From: a virus
Length of the DNA: 59,867 nt
Direction: 5' to 3' (one strand)
IMG/VR virus record: IMGVR_UViG_3300029267_004697
Coordinates: 1 to 59,867 of that record
Shown piece by piece: positions 48,217-55,964 of this stretch. Position 1 is the first letter of the stretch. Each line of letters opens with the position of its first letter. A program made the position numbers and the translations under genes. The notes beneath the pieces were generated by a model. The model had not been told where the DNA came from. It saw nothing but the letters and a program-made list of their open reading frames with translations, and searched no databases.

Positions 48217-48387
48217 TTATTCCCCTTTTCCCAATTCCTTTTTAATTTGATCGTAAAGTATTTTTAAATTTTCCTTATCTCCGATGGTAATATTATCTAG
48301 GCAACGGTTTAGTCCGCTTTTTCCCTTAACCATAATATGTAGAAAATACAGCTCATCTGTTTCTGTTAATACTGGCTCAAACTTCAT
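48217..48387 (-). CDS. Small hypothetical protein (paralogue of 50258)
   Basis: A 56-residue protein starting MKFEPVLTETDELYFLH, with DNITIGDKENLKIL later. It is clearly related over its whole length to the gene at 50258. GAGGAGGAC precedes the ATG, inside the previous gene's end. Function unknown. Confidence 0.65.
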   Translation of the reverse strand: MKFEPVLTETDELYFLHIMVKGKSGLNRCLDNITIGDKENLKILYDQIKKELGKGE

Positions 48388-48595
48388 TTGTCCTCCTCGT
48401 CGTTTCGATATTCATATCATTACCAAACAAATAACCATGGGTCCCCGAGAATAAATGATGATATACCATACACGCCTGACACACTCCCGGGTCATTCGGC
48501 CCTTTTCCACCACAGGAACACTCCTCATTACAAGCCATACTTACCTTTCGTTTAAACTCATCGTAAATCGTGTCCCTAATTTCATTTTCTTCCAT
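48377..48595 (-). CDS. Small Cys-rich protein
   Basis: A 72-residue protein starting MEENEIRDTIYDEFK behind AAGGAGGA. CNEECSCGG and CQAC form a probable metal site. A longer in-frame start upstream would lack a binding site. Confidence 0.65.
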   Translation of the reverse strand: MEENEIRDTIYDEFKRKVSMACNEECSCGGKGPNDPGVCQACMVYHHLFSGTHGYLFGNDMNIETTRRTNEV

Positions 48596-48746
48596 TTTGT
48601 TCCTCCTTATCTGTTCCCTCAAGAAATTGATGTATTTCATCACATAAATCATCTAATTCAGTCAACGCAAATAAAACCTGACAATTACCGTTTGGTCTTT
48701 TAACAATATACTTCTTAAACAAGCTCTGAATGCATGGTTTGTTCAT
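48582..48746 (-). CDS. Small hypothetical protein
   Basis: A 54-residue frame starting MNKPCIQSLFKKYIVKRPNG behind AAGGAG, with a 14-base overlap into the next gene. No family recognised. Confidence 0.55.
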   Translation of the reverse strand: MNKPCIQSLFKKYIVKRPNGNCQVLFALTELDDLCDEIHQFLEGTDKEEQNGRK

Positions 48747-48861
48747 TGTTTGCTACTCCTTACGATAACGAACATTATGTTTCTTGTAAAATTCCAATCA
48801 TGTTTTTATTCGTATTCATAATTGTCCTTCTCAATATTATTGATACTTACAAATAATCACG

Positions 48862-49245
48862 TCACTCTCCGTCACGAACGCAGCGGACGTAACCGTTACC
48901 GGACTTACTACTGCTACCCATATAGCCATCGCTGAAGTAAACGTCATACGCATAGTCGGTATTGATGGCGTTCGTGGTACCCGCCCAGTAATACGAGAAT
49001 TTCGTATCCGGAAAGAAGGCAGTATCAATCGCCGGATTGTACTGGGAATAATCCACGATTGAGACCAGCTCCGCCACAGTAGGGAGCCTCCAATCGCTAT
49101 AACCACCCAGTTCTAACCCCTTAGCATATTCATTAGCTTCGTCCCAGTTTCTCCGCTTACCATCATCCTCTTGCTGCCATACGAGACTAGTTTTGTTGTC
49201 AGTAATAGTCCCGTCATTATTATCTACAAATCGTTTTTTATCCAT
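48862..49245 (-). CDS. DUF1566 (Lcl-type, C-lectin fold) protein, short form
   Basis: A 127-residue protein made only of the DUF1566 domain: NDGTITDNKTSLVW, WRLPTVAELVSIV, YYWAGTTNAINTDYAY and NGYVRCVRDGE. Its last 110 bases align with those of the gene at 36741, identical in blocks and different at scattered sites. AAGGGGAAG precedes the ATG. It lacks the helical N-terminal part of the paralogue. Confidence 0.8.
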   Translation of the reverse strand: MDKKRFVDNNDGTITDNKTSLVWQQEDDGKRRNWDEANEYAKGLELGGYSDWRLPTVAELVSIVDYSQYNPAIDTAFFPDTKFSYYWAGTTNAINTDYAYDVYFSDGYMGSSSKSGNGYVRCVRDGE

Positions 49246-49278
49246 TCTTCCCCTTTCTGTCCTATACTATAAGAGTAA

Positions 49279-50238
49279 TTAACACCTATTTCCCATTATC
49301 ACCCCTTTGCCCTCACACACTGGGCAATCTTTAAGGGGTTCATTTATTCCTATTATGAGTTTTTCTAGAAATTGGTCTATGTTGTCCTGAAGGTCTTGTT
49401 GATCTTTCCCCTCAAAGGGTTTAATTGGGGTATAGCCCCGATAGTTTTCCGGGGAGTAGGTCATTTCGTAAATCTTAAGCTGTCGGTATCGTCGCGTCTT
49501 AGTTTCGGTTCTTGGTTTCTTCCTTTGCCTACCGCTACCCAATCTCTCGACTTCGTATTCCTCTGGTTTTGCTAGTTCTATTTTCTTTACAACCTCAAAA
49601 CAGAAATTATAATCGGAGGTAATTTCCGCATATTGAGGATTGATATTACTCTTAATATATTGTCTGACAATATCATACGATTGCTTTGAACTAAGCCTAG
49701 AAGGTCGGGAGGGTAAAATCAGCGATGGAAATAATATTTGATCAAGCAATTGGTGGTCTATGTCTTTTTCGGTGATTGTATTTGCTCTTTGTTCAAGCAT
49801 GATCGGATAGGCAAAACCGTTAAACTCCTGTACATTGTCAAATTCGACCATATCAACAATCTGAAAATCTATTTTCGCGGTTTTTTTCGGGGGTATATCA
49901 CTCTTAAGTTCATATAATGACCGAAGATGGGTAAACTCGGGCAACCAATCCCCACACTCATCTGTAACCTCAACACTTAGAGATTTTGGGATTTTATCCG
50001 AGGCAAGAGAGACATCCTTCAATTCATATCTAAAATTGGTAGAAGGAGGTTGCACTTCACGGGAAATTGATTTTGGTTCCTCTTTAACAAAAACCCAATC
50101 TTTATGAAAGGTAGGCATCGGACTATGACCGTCAAAAGAAAATTTCAAGAGTGGAGATTTAGACGAATATTGACTATCTGAATATTCAGACAAATAAATA
50201 CCCCTTGGCGTTTTAATCTCAATTAATTTTAATAGCAT
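49279..50238 (-). CDS. Hypothetical protein with C-terminal Cys pair
   Basis: A 319-residue protein starting MLLKLIEIKTPRG behind AAAGGGAG. A basic stretch (GRQRKKPRTETKTRR) lies around 245, and the end (DCPVCEGKGVIMGNRC) resembles half of a DnaJ-type zinc finger. The long polar middle is unlike other genes here. Function unknown. Confidence 0.7.
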   Translation of the reverse strand: MLLKLIEIKTPRGIYLSEYSDSQYSSKSPLLKFSFDGHSPMPTFHKDWVFVKEEPKSISREVQPPSTNFRYELKDVSLASDKIPKSLSVEVTDECGDWLPEFTHLRSLYELKSDIPPKKTAKIDFQIVDMVEFDNVQEFNGFAYPIMLEQRANTITEKDIDHQLLDQILFPSLILPSRPSRLSSKQSYDIVRQYIKSNINPQYAEITSDYNFCFEVVKKIELAKPEEYEVERLGSGRQRKKPRTETKTRRYRQLKIYEMTYSPENYRGYTPIKPFEGKDQQDLQDNIDQFLEKLIIGINEPLKDCPVCEGKGVIMGNRC

Positions 50239-50257
50239 TTATCTCCCTTTCTAAAGT

Positions 50258-50428
50258 TTATTCAGCAACATCTAATTCATCTTGTATTTGTTTTTTTAAT
50301 ATCAATAAATTTTCCTTGTCTCCGATATTAATAGTATCCAATCTATTCTCAGTTCCACGTTTACCAGTAACATAAATATTTATAAAATACAGTTCACCCA
50401 TTTTTGCCATAACTGGTTCAAACTTCAT
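50258..50428 (-). CDS. Small hypothetical protein (paralogue of 48217)
   Basis: A 56-residue protein starting MKFEPVMAKMGELYFIN with INIGDKENLLIL later. Related to the gene at 48217. AAGGAGGAC precedes the ATG; its start overlaps the end of the hexapeptide gene by four bases. Confidence 0.65.
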   Translation of the reverse strand: MKFEPVMAKMGELYFINIYVTGKRGTENRLDTINIGDKENLLILKKQIQDELDVAE

Positions 50429-51075
50429 TTGTCCTCCTTAATTACATATTCGTTTCTTAACCCTAGATACATTTCCAGCTGTGCTCGCAAAATCCAGTGC
50501 CAGCCGTCCCAAGCACAGATTTCCTCTTTCTCCTTCTTTGTCAGCATCTTTGGATAATCATCCCAACATTTATTCTGATCAAGAATTTCTTTTCTCCATT
50601 TTCTAAAAGGAGGCATTTCCGCCCAGTAGTTACGCCAGAATGGGAGGAATATGGTAGTAATCTTTTTTGCCGAAACATCGAAAGTATAACTAAAAATATA
50701 TCCTGCCCTGATTCCCCTTCCTGCCTCGATCCACTCTCTCGCCTCGATCCACTCTCTCGCCCTGATCGCCCCTCCCGCTTCGATTCCCCCTCCCGCTTCG
50801 ATCCCCCCTCCTGCCCAGATTCCCCCTCCCGCTCTGATCGCCTCTCCCGCCTCGATCCACCCTCCTGCCCTGATTCCCTCTTCCGCTTCGATCCACCCTC
50901 CTGCCCTGATTCCCTCTTCCGCTTCGATCCACCCTCCTGCAGTGATCCCTCCTCTTGCCTCGATCTCCTGCCCGATAATCTTACCAGTTACATAGCACCC
51001 AACTTTAAACGTAATCTTCCCATCGGAGACTACGTCTCCCTTAATCCTCGACTTACTAATGATTTTTTCGTTCAT
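50425..51075 (-). CDS. Hexapeptide-repeat protein (long paralogue)
   Basis: A 216-residue relative of the gene at 36269, with about 16 hexapeptide units (G-G-W-I-E-A, E-G-I-R-A-G) coded by 18-base repeats between the same N- and C-terminal domains. Unit number differs strongly between paralogues, which suggests expansion and contraction by slippage. The start overlaps the 21-residue leader frame. Confidence 0.78.
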   Translation of the reverse strand: MNEKIISKSRIKGDVVSDGKITFKVGCYVTGKIIGQEIEARGGITAGGWIEAEEGIRAGGWIEAEEGIRAGGWIEAGEAIRAGGGIWAGGGIEAGGGIEAGGAIRAREWIEAREWIEAGRGIRAGYIFSYTFDVSAKKITTIFLPFWRNYWAEMPPFRKWRKEILDQNKCWDDYPKMLTKKEKEEICAWDGWHWILRAQLEMYLGLRNEYVIKEDK

Positions 51076-51137
51076 AAATCCTCCTTTGTTCCTACCCTTC
51101 CATCAGCTAACTTAATCTGCGTTCCAAGTTTCATCAT
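51072..51137 (-). CDS. 21-residue leader peptide ORF, coupled to next gene
   Basis: Same peptide as at 36207 (MMKLGTQIKLADGRVG...), same ATGA overlap with the following hexapeptide gene. About 85 bases are shared between the two loci. Confidence 0.5.
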   Translation of the reverse strand: MMKLGTQIKLADGRVGTKEDL

Positions 51138-51142
51138 CCCCC

Positions 51143-51157
51143 CTTTCTTCCAATAAG
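51143..51157 (-). repeat. Shared accessory-gene leader sequence
   Basis: CTTATTGGAAGAAAG on the minus strand, followed by a G-run and the leader peptide frame. Confidence 0.6.
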
Positions 51158-51166
51158 AGCAATTAT

Positions 51167-51640
51167 TTATACATTTCCCCATGCCTCGGTTAATCTTTTA
51201 TTGTGATCTTCTCTTGCTTGCGACTCCGCTTTGACCTTCTCTGCATTCTCTCTAGCCGTTTCTTCAATCTTGTTTTCTTTTTTTTCTATTAATTCAGCTA
51301 AAAACAGAATGATTTTAACTACCCAAGGACCATCTTTTATCCATTTACCGTTTCTCCAAACTTCTATTAATTCCCCGTTCTTGGGTTTGGGCATGGCGTT
51401 TCCACTGGTGGTCGAACTTTGACAGCCAGCTTGGATTTCTGTGTGTGGATCGGAGCAAATGAAAATCGAACAAGAATTATCTACATGGTGATAGTCAACC
51501 AATAAAATCCCAGCCTTGAAATAACAAAGCCTAACTGCCCGGTATGCCGATCCAGAGCAATTTGTTAATCCCAAACTACTTAATGAATGAATAAAACCGC
51601 TCATTTTGCTTCTGCTACTTAATAGCGTATTTGATTCCAT
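51167..51640 (-). CDS. Hypothetical protein
   Basis: A 157-residue protein with a Ser-rich N-terminal part, several Cys residues, one hydrophobic helix (PWVVKIILFLAELI) and a charged coiled C-terminus. No family recognised. The start is not certain: no strong binding site. Confidence 0.6.
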   Translation of the reverse strand: MESNTLLSSRSKMSGFIHSLSSLGLTNCSGSAYRAVRLCYFKAGILLVDYHHVDNSCSIFICSDPHTEIQAGCQSSTTSGNAMPKPKNGELIEVWRNGKWIKDGPWVVKIILFLAELIEKKENKIEETARENAEKVKAESQAREDHNKRLTEAWGNV

Positions 51641-51676
51641 TCTTCTTCCGTTGGCCCTTGCTGGTCTGACATTGGT

Positions 51677-51931
51677 TTATTCTTCCCCTTTCCACGGTAA
51701 TTGTGTAGAATCACTCCCATTTCGAAATAATCCTCCAGGCGGCCGCTCGTTTTCATCGTGTAATTTATGATCTAACTCAATGGCGGCTGGCAAAACCTCG
51801 TCAGATAAATACTGAATAACCTCGGCCACCGCAAAAGCATGACTATGTCTCCTTGCGGTAAAGCTCCGCTCGAATTTCACATCTAAAATCTCTGCAAAAC
51901 TGCCTCTGATGTCAATACTTATCTCTCCCAT
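51677..51931 (-). CDS. Small hypothetical protein
   Basis: An 84-residue protein starting MGEISIDIRGSFAEILD behind GGGGAGAAAC. Mixed fold, acidic end. No family recognised. Confidence 0.65.
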   Translation of the reverse strand: MGEISIDIRGSFAEILDVKFERSFTARRHSHAFAVAEVIQYLSDEVLPAAIELDHKLHDENERPPGGLFRNGSDSTQLPWKGEE

Positions 51932-51984
51932 GTTTCTCCCCTTTCCCTTTTTTCTTCGTCAATCACCGGTTCATACTCCTTCAT
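51919..51984 (-). CDS. Possible tiny ORF
   Basis: A 21-residue charged frame (MKEYEPVIDEEKRERGETW...) whose start overlaps the previous stop (ATGA) and whose end overlaps the next start. It may only couple translation. Confidence 0.35.
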   Translation of the reverse strand: MKEYEPVIDEEKRERGETWER

Positions 51985-52112
51985 TTCCCCTCCAATTTCG
52001 GTAATCGTTTCTCAACTAAACCTAACTCCATCCCCAGGTTTACAATGTCATTTTGTAAACCTGTCTGCCACCCCACCTGAATAACATTCCCATTGCAATC
52101 CAAAATCCTCAT
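51981..52112 (-). CDS. Small hypothetical protein
   Basis: A 43-residue frame starting MRILDCNGNVIQVGWQTGL directly after the previous stop. It has no strong binding site of its own and may depend on coupling. Confidence 0.45.
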   Translation of the reverse strand: MRILDCNGNVIQVGWQTGLQNDIVNLGMELGLVEKRLPKLEGK

Positions 52113-52346
52113 CTATTGTCTGACTAGATATTCTATCGTTCCATTATCCCAAAGTATGGCCCTGACAAATTTCGAAATATGGATGTTTTCAAGTTTATTC
52201 ATCATACTAAATAGCATATTTGTTTTCTGTTCTCCATACTTACTGATCAGGTAGCTATGTCTTTCTTCATATGGAATATTACGGATGGATTCTATCATTT
52301 CAATGAATTTTGATTGAGAAATTTCTGTCAATGTTTTTTTAGGCAT
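52113..52346 (-). CDS. Small hypothetical protein
   Basis: A 77-residue protein. I prefer the start at 52346 (MPKKTLTEISQ) behind AGGAGGG to the upstream ATG. Helical, no recognised family. Confidence 0.65.
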   Translation of the reverse strand: MPKKTLTEISQSKFIEMIESIRNIPYEERHSYLISKYGEQKTNMLFSMMNKLENIHISKFVRAILWDNGTIEYLVRQ

Positions 52347-52422
52347 TAACCCTCCTGTTGTTATCATCTATCTTATAAGGTAATCTCAACACAGATGTTT
52401 CGGATTAAACCAGATTTCCAAG

Positions 52423-52659
52423 CTAAACATTTAAATTCTCCCAAGTTTTTCTTTCTTTTTCGTTCATGAGGTTGATATCTCTATTGTTCTCGTCCCACAC
52501 TTCCCCCATAACGTCAACTAGATACTTCTTTAGGTTGTCTAGGGCTTCGCTTTTGGTTTGCCCCCATTGGGTGCATTGCCCGGCAGGACCAGTTGACCCA
52601 CAACTAGCATAATATTTCCCGGTCATTGAGTGCTTTCTCACCACTACGTTTTTAATCAT
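52423..52659 (-). CDS. HicB-like small protein
   Basis: A 78-residue protein with the HicB-like pattern: a beta start (KYYASCGSTGPAGQCTQW), then GQTKSEALDNLKKYLVDVM. HicB proteins are antitoxins or RNase H-fold regulators. No HicA toxin gene is seen beside it, so it may be a stand-alone relative. Confidence 0.6.
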   Translation of the reverse strand: MIKNVVVRKHSMTGKYYASCGSTGPAGQCTQWGQTKSEALDNLKKYLVDVMGEVWDENNRDINLMNEKERKTWENLNV

Positions 52660-52722
52660 TTTTCTACCCCTATTTTTCTAGGCACTATTGACCATATAAC
52701 TTATATTATCTACAATCACCCC

Positions 52723-53112
52723 TTAGGAAAAGAGGTCACTAAATTCCTGATCTGAATCAGCTATCTCCTTTTCTCTTAATTTTACCTCAATCTTAAAAAA
52801 CTTATCAAAATATAAGCAAGCAATCCCATAAGCAGAGAAGCCCGCCTCTCCAGATTCCATTGGTATAATTCTATTTTCCGAGTTTTCAATATATCCTACA
52901 GCTTTACTACTAAATAAATAATTATCGAAAGAATAATATTCGTGTGGTTCTACGCCATATCGCACAATAATGGTTGGATGCTTTGACCTACACAAGTAAA
53001 GATCAATGTTCTTATGTGTTTTTCCATCTGTAGTTATAACGGCGGTTCCCTGAAATTCACAAAATGGACAATCTTGTGCATTAGGGAAGTTTGGTGTTTC
53101 TTTCTTTTCCAT
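52723..53112 (-). CDS. Hypothetical protein with Cys pair
   Basis: A 129-residue protein starting MEKKETPNFPNAQDCPFCEF behind GGGAGGG. The CPFC pair and a later Cys-His (CRSKH) may bind zinc. Function unknown. Confidence 0.7.
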   Translation of the reverse strand: MEKKETPNFPNAQDCPFCEFQGTAVITTDGKTHKNIDLYLCRSKHPTIIVRYGVEPHEYYSFDNYLFSSKAVGYIENSENRIIPMESGEAGFSAYGIACLYFDKFFKIEVKLREKEIADSDQEFSDLFS

Positions 53113-53184
53113 TTTACCCTCCCGTTCTTGGCACAATTCCCTAACCCTCGATACCGCCCCTAGTTTCTAGGGGCGGTAAGATAG

Positions 53185-53346
53185 TTAGTGAAGCCGTTCT
53201 ACCATCTTTATAAATGTTGGGTAGTCCCACTCACCAACGTTTCCCCTCGGCCCGACCCAGTCGTGGTTGTAATACACCTCCCAAGCATGTACCCACGCCT
53301 GAACTTTCAGCCGAGCAAACACTAACATTTTTTGCCACCTGTTCAT
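53185..53346 (-). CDS. Small hypothetical protein
   Basis: A 53-residue Trp-rich protein starting MNRWQKMLVFARLKVQAW behind AAAGGAGGGG. It is followed by a 12-pair inverted repeat (TACCGCCCCTAG/CTAGGGGCGGTA at 53152-53178) that may stop or protect the transcript. Confidence 0.6.
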   Translation of the reverse strand: MNRWQKMLVFARLKVQAWVHAWEVYYNHDWVGPRGNVGEWDYPTFIKMVERLH

Positions 53347-53396
53347 ATCCCCTCCTTTCTAATAACGATTTTAAGTTTTTACTTTGTATTTAAACA

Positions 53397-53405
53397 CTTA
53401 TACCA
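53397..53405 (-). promoter_or_regulatory. TGGTATAAG promoter
   Basis: TGGTATAAG on the minus strand, 51 bases upstream of the gene at 53185. Confidence 0.6.
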
Positions 53406-53461
53406 TAATTACTATTAACTAGAATAAAAAAAAGAGGCGGTTAAGGCCCCTTTTTATGTAA

Positions 53462-53749
53462 CTAGTCTATTCTAGGTGGAAATAATAATTGGCTTTGCTC
53501 AGGAGGTGCATCTACTATTTCTAAATCATTCTCGGTTAAAAAGTTACGTTTAGACAGCCAATTCTCAACCAAATTAATTTCTAATACATCAACCCTGCCT
53601 CTTTTACTTTTAGTAATTCTGGCTAGTATTTGGGTAAGGCCACTATTATTATTCATCAGTAGAATATCCAACCAGTCTTTTCCTTTTTTGACTAGATACA
53701 GCTCACTTTCGCCTAGACTTAGAGGTAACTTTATTAATTTTGTTGTCAT
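53462..53749 (-). CDS. Small protein with C-terminal LFP motif
   Basis: A 95-residue protein, beta-rich, ending PPEQSQLLFPPRID. The Q-L-L-F in this copy looks most like a sliding-clamp binding motif. It overlaps the next upstream gene by 47 bases. Confidence 0.65.
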   Translation of the reverse strand: MTTKLIKLPLSLGESELYLVKKGKDWLDILLMNNNSGLTQILARITKSKRGRVDVLEINLVENWLSKRNFLTENDLEIVDAPPEQSQLLFPPRID

Positions 53750-54287
53750 GAGGAGCAGCCTCCTGTAGTTTTAACCTCCTTGTCATACTTTTTGATGCTG
53801 CTTTATCTGAAAAGTCCATCCTTACTGAATTATCATGGCTGTAGTCCCGCTCGCATCGGAAATCAAATTCTATATGGCTGTCACTAAAAACATAGATATG
53901 TACCTTAGATTTTTCCTCATCATCTAGTACCTTCTCTTGACATAGTGGACAAACAACTGGAACGGTGGTGGAATCTATAATTTTAGTTTCTTTAAGCTGA
54001 TCGGTGTCTTCATTTTTATGTTCTCTTACCTTTATTTTTAATCTAGTGTTTGGTGAGATTAAACCAAAGTGATCATCAGCATTATTCCAGTCCTCAAATA
54101 GTTGATGCTTAGAAACTTTAAGGTTGAACTCTACAAAATCAATATCTTTAGGCTCTCCACCTACTCTGGTATAATCAAACCCACCGTCAATATAACAAGC
54201 ACCACATTCACAGCTTCTACAGTCATGCCTAGCTCTAGAGAAAACTGTGTAACCACACTTTTTGCATCTTACTCCGTAAAGTTTCAT
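53703..54287 (-). CDS. Zinc-binding hypothetical protein
   Basis: A 194-residue protein. CKKCG and CRSCECGAC at the start form a zinc ribbon; CPLC lies near residue 115 and the C-terminus is basic. It overlaps the next gene's stop by four bases. Role unknown. Confidence 0.7.
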   Translation of the reverse strand: MKLYGVRCKKCGYTVFSRARHDCRSCECGACYIDGGFDYTRVGGEPKDIDFVEFNLKVSKHQLFEDWNNADDHFGLISPNTRLKIKVREHKNEDTDQLKETKIIDSTTVPVVCPLCQEKVLDDEEKSKVHIYVFSDSHIEFDFRCERDYSHDNSVRMDFSDKAASKSMTRRLKLQEAAPHDNKINKVTSKSRRK

Positions 54288-54661
54288 TTATTATCCTTTT
54301 CTATTTTTTTGTCAACTAGCTTGGAAAGCTCCCATTTATCATTATAACGAAGGTACAACCCTGGCTTGAACGACTGTGTATCTAGAACTATTTGGAGCGC
54401 TATTTCTGTTTCCCGGTGTGTTTGTTCTAACTCACTAACGGGCAAGTCATTGTCATCTTCTTCTATCGGTTCTCCGCAGTGAGGACAAACTTTTCTCTCG
54501 AAGCCAAGTATCTTAGCTAAATCAGACAGCACGTCACTATTTCCATAAGGTCTTTTGGGGTCTATACACGGGGCTCCAAATTCACAGTCATACCAGCTGA
54601 CTACAGCATTTGTTAAAAGATCTATATGTTCTTTCGTTAGCTGAAACGTTTCTCCTAGCAT
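54284..54661 (-). CDS. Hypothetical protein with Cys pair
   Basis: A 125-residue protein with CPHCGEPIEEDD in the middle, between two helical parts. It belongs to the leftward run of small genes. No family recognised. Confidence 0.7.
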   Translation of the reverse strand: MLGETFQLTKEHIDLLTNAVVSWYDCEFGAPCIDPKRPYGNSDVLSDLAKILGFERKVCPHCGEPIEEDDNDLPVSELEQTHRETEIALQIVLDTQSFKPGLYLRYNDKWELSKLVDKKIEKDNK

Positions 54662-54712
54662 TTGTTTATCCTTTCTACGTTAAGTTCTTCTACCGCCTAC
54701 TTTAACTAGAAA

Positions 54713-54808
54713 CTATATCCGCAAGTATTTTAGCGTATTTATTTCCCATTCCCAAACAGACTCCTCTTCTGCATCAGCAGACCCGTCACTAATTACTTTT
54801 ACCCCCAT
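54713..54808 (-). CDS. Possible very small protein
   Basis: A 31-residue acidic frame (MGVKVISDGSADAEEESVW...) overlapping the end of the previous gene. No clear binding site beyond a GGGGG run. Confidence 0.4.
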   Translation of the reverse strand: MGVKVISDGSADAEEESVWEWEINTLKYLRI

Positions 54809-54968
54809 GAATTATATAAGCAATATTATCATCGATAAAACCACTAGCAAAGGCTTCCAAGACGGCCTTCTCAAGTGTATCACCTAGGCCGAACCAACCA
54901 TCTATGGGTTCTAACGATTCGGCGGCAAACCATTTATGCCCAGGTTTTAGTTTAACTAGGCTCTTCAT
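54789..54968 (-). CDS. Small hypothetical protein
   Basis: A 59-residue protein starting MKSLVKLKPGHKWFAAESLE. Its start overlaps the end of the preceding gene. Compact mixed fold, no family. Confidence 0.55.
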   Translation of the reverse strand: MKSLVKLKPGHKWFAAESLEPIDGWFGLGDTLEKAVLEAFASGFIDDNIAYIIHGGKSN

Positions 54969-55143
54969 TTTCTATCTCTTCCCAAGCTAACAAGTTTCTT
55001 CTTCGTTCCAAGAAGTCTTTTAGTTTAGTATAGTGTTTACCGATTGACCATTTAATTATAGGAGGGGCTGCGGTTATAATACCATCATCATTCACGTCTA
55101 CCCCGCCACAAAAATAGTTAGTATTAATCCAGACTGATTTCAT
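54952..55143 (-). CDS. Small hypothetical protein
   Basis: A 63-residue protein starting MKSVWINTNYFCGGVDVND. Polar, with a basic-acidic C-terminus. No family recognised. Confidence 0.6.
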   Translation of the reverse strand: MKSVWINTNYFCGGVDVNDDGIITAAPPIIKWSIGKHYTKLKDFLERRRNLLAWEEIENEEPS

Positions 55144-55152
55144 TGCCTCTAA

Positions 55153-55596
55153 CTATTTCTTCTTTCTAGTTACTTTTTTTTTCACTACTGGAATTTCTTT
55201 TCCAGAAATGCTCCTAGGCTCATCGTAAATTACTAACATCCTCTCATGCATGTCTTTTGGAGGGTGTAAGTCCCAGCTAGTTCTATAACGAATAGCTTGG
55301 TAGATATCACAGGCTATTTGTGCTTCACTGGGAATAGAGTCTTCATAGATTCCATGATAAGCGTTTTCTGGCAGCTCAGGAAATAGTTTCTGCTTTAAAG
55401 CCTTTAATAGATAATCATTATAATGATGATATTTTAATTCACGCTGTTTCTTGTAGGGGATTATCCGTTCTATCATATCGAATTGACTTAGACACATTCT
55501 AAAATAAAATTCTAAAGCAAGTTTAGTTACTTCGGCTTGTTCTTTATTCAGCTCCAGTAACCACTTAGGTTCTTCTACATCTTTTTTCTCAGGCAT
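55153..55596 (-). CDS. Hypothetical helical protein with LFP motif
   Basis: A 147-residue helical protein with LKQKLFPELPENAY near residue 69 and a very basic end (VVKKKVTRKKK). The upstream binding site is AAAGGAG. Part of the LFP group. Confidence 0.65.
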   Translation of the reverse strand: MPEKKDVEEPKWLLELNKEQAEVTKLALEFYFRMCLSQFDMIERIIPYKKQRELKYHHYNDYLLKALKQKLFPELPENAYHGIYEDSIPSEAQIACDIYQAIRYRTSWDLHPPKDMHERMLVIYDEPRSISGKEIPVVKKKVTRKKK

Positions 55597-55646
55597 AAAC
55601 TCCTTTGATTCGTGAGCATGTTTCTTTTCTTCCTAACGCACTTTAG

Positions 55647-55964
55647 TCATATTCTTATTACAGGGAACAGCATCTTAACCGGTTTTTCTGATGGAAACAG
55701 CCTTTCTTTTGCTGTTTCCATATCAACTTGAATTAAAGCTACAACAGGCCAGACATAGTCATTTTTTTCTAGACGTACTTGTGTATTAAGCGGGTTGCTT
55801 GTCGTAGAACGCCTTATCGAACTAATTCGATCGATTGACCCAACATATTTGTCCATTGCTGTGGACCAATAATACATAGTCAAGTTTTTCCATCTGTGTA
55901 ACATTCTAGGAGGTGGCTTAATAATTGCCACCAATTCACCAACCTTTAAGATATTAGCTTCCAT
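55647..55964 (-). CDS. Small protein with two LFP motifs (paralogue of 55954)
   Basis: A 105-residue protein with KERLFPSEKP and a C-terminal KMLFPVIRI. The rest (W..AMDKYVGSIDRI...YVWPVVALIQVD) aligns with the next gene and resembles small barrel domains of the MIB/HERC2 type. The start overlaps the next gene. Confidence 0.68.
   Translation of the reverse strand: MEANILKVGELVAIIKPPPRMLHRWKNLTMYYWSTAMDKYVGSIDRISSIRRSTTSNPLNTQVRLEKNDYVWPVVALIQVDMETAKERLFPSEKPVKMLFPVIRI

Noticed and set aside
52423-52659. HicAB toxin-antitoxin system
   Set aside because: Only a HicB-like protein is present; no HicA-like gene lies next to it.
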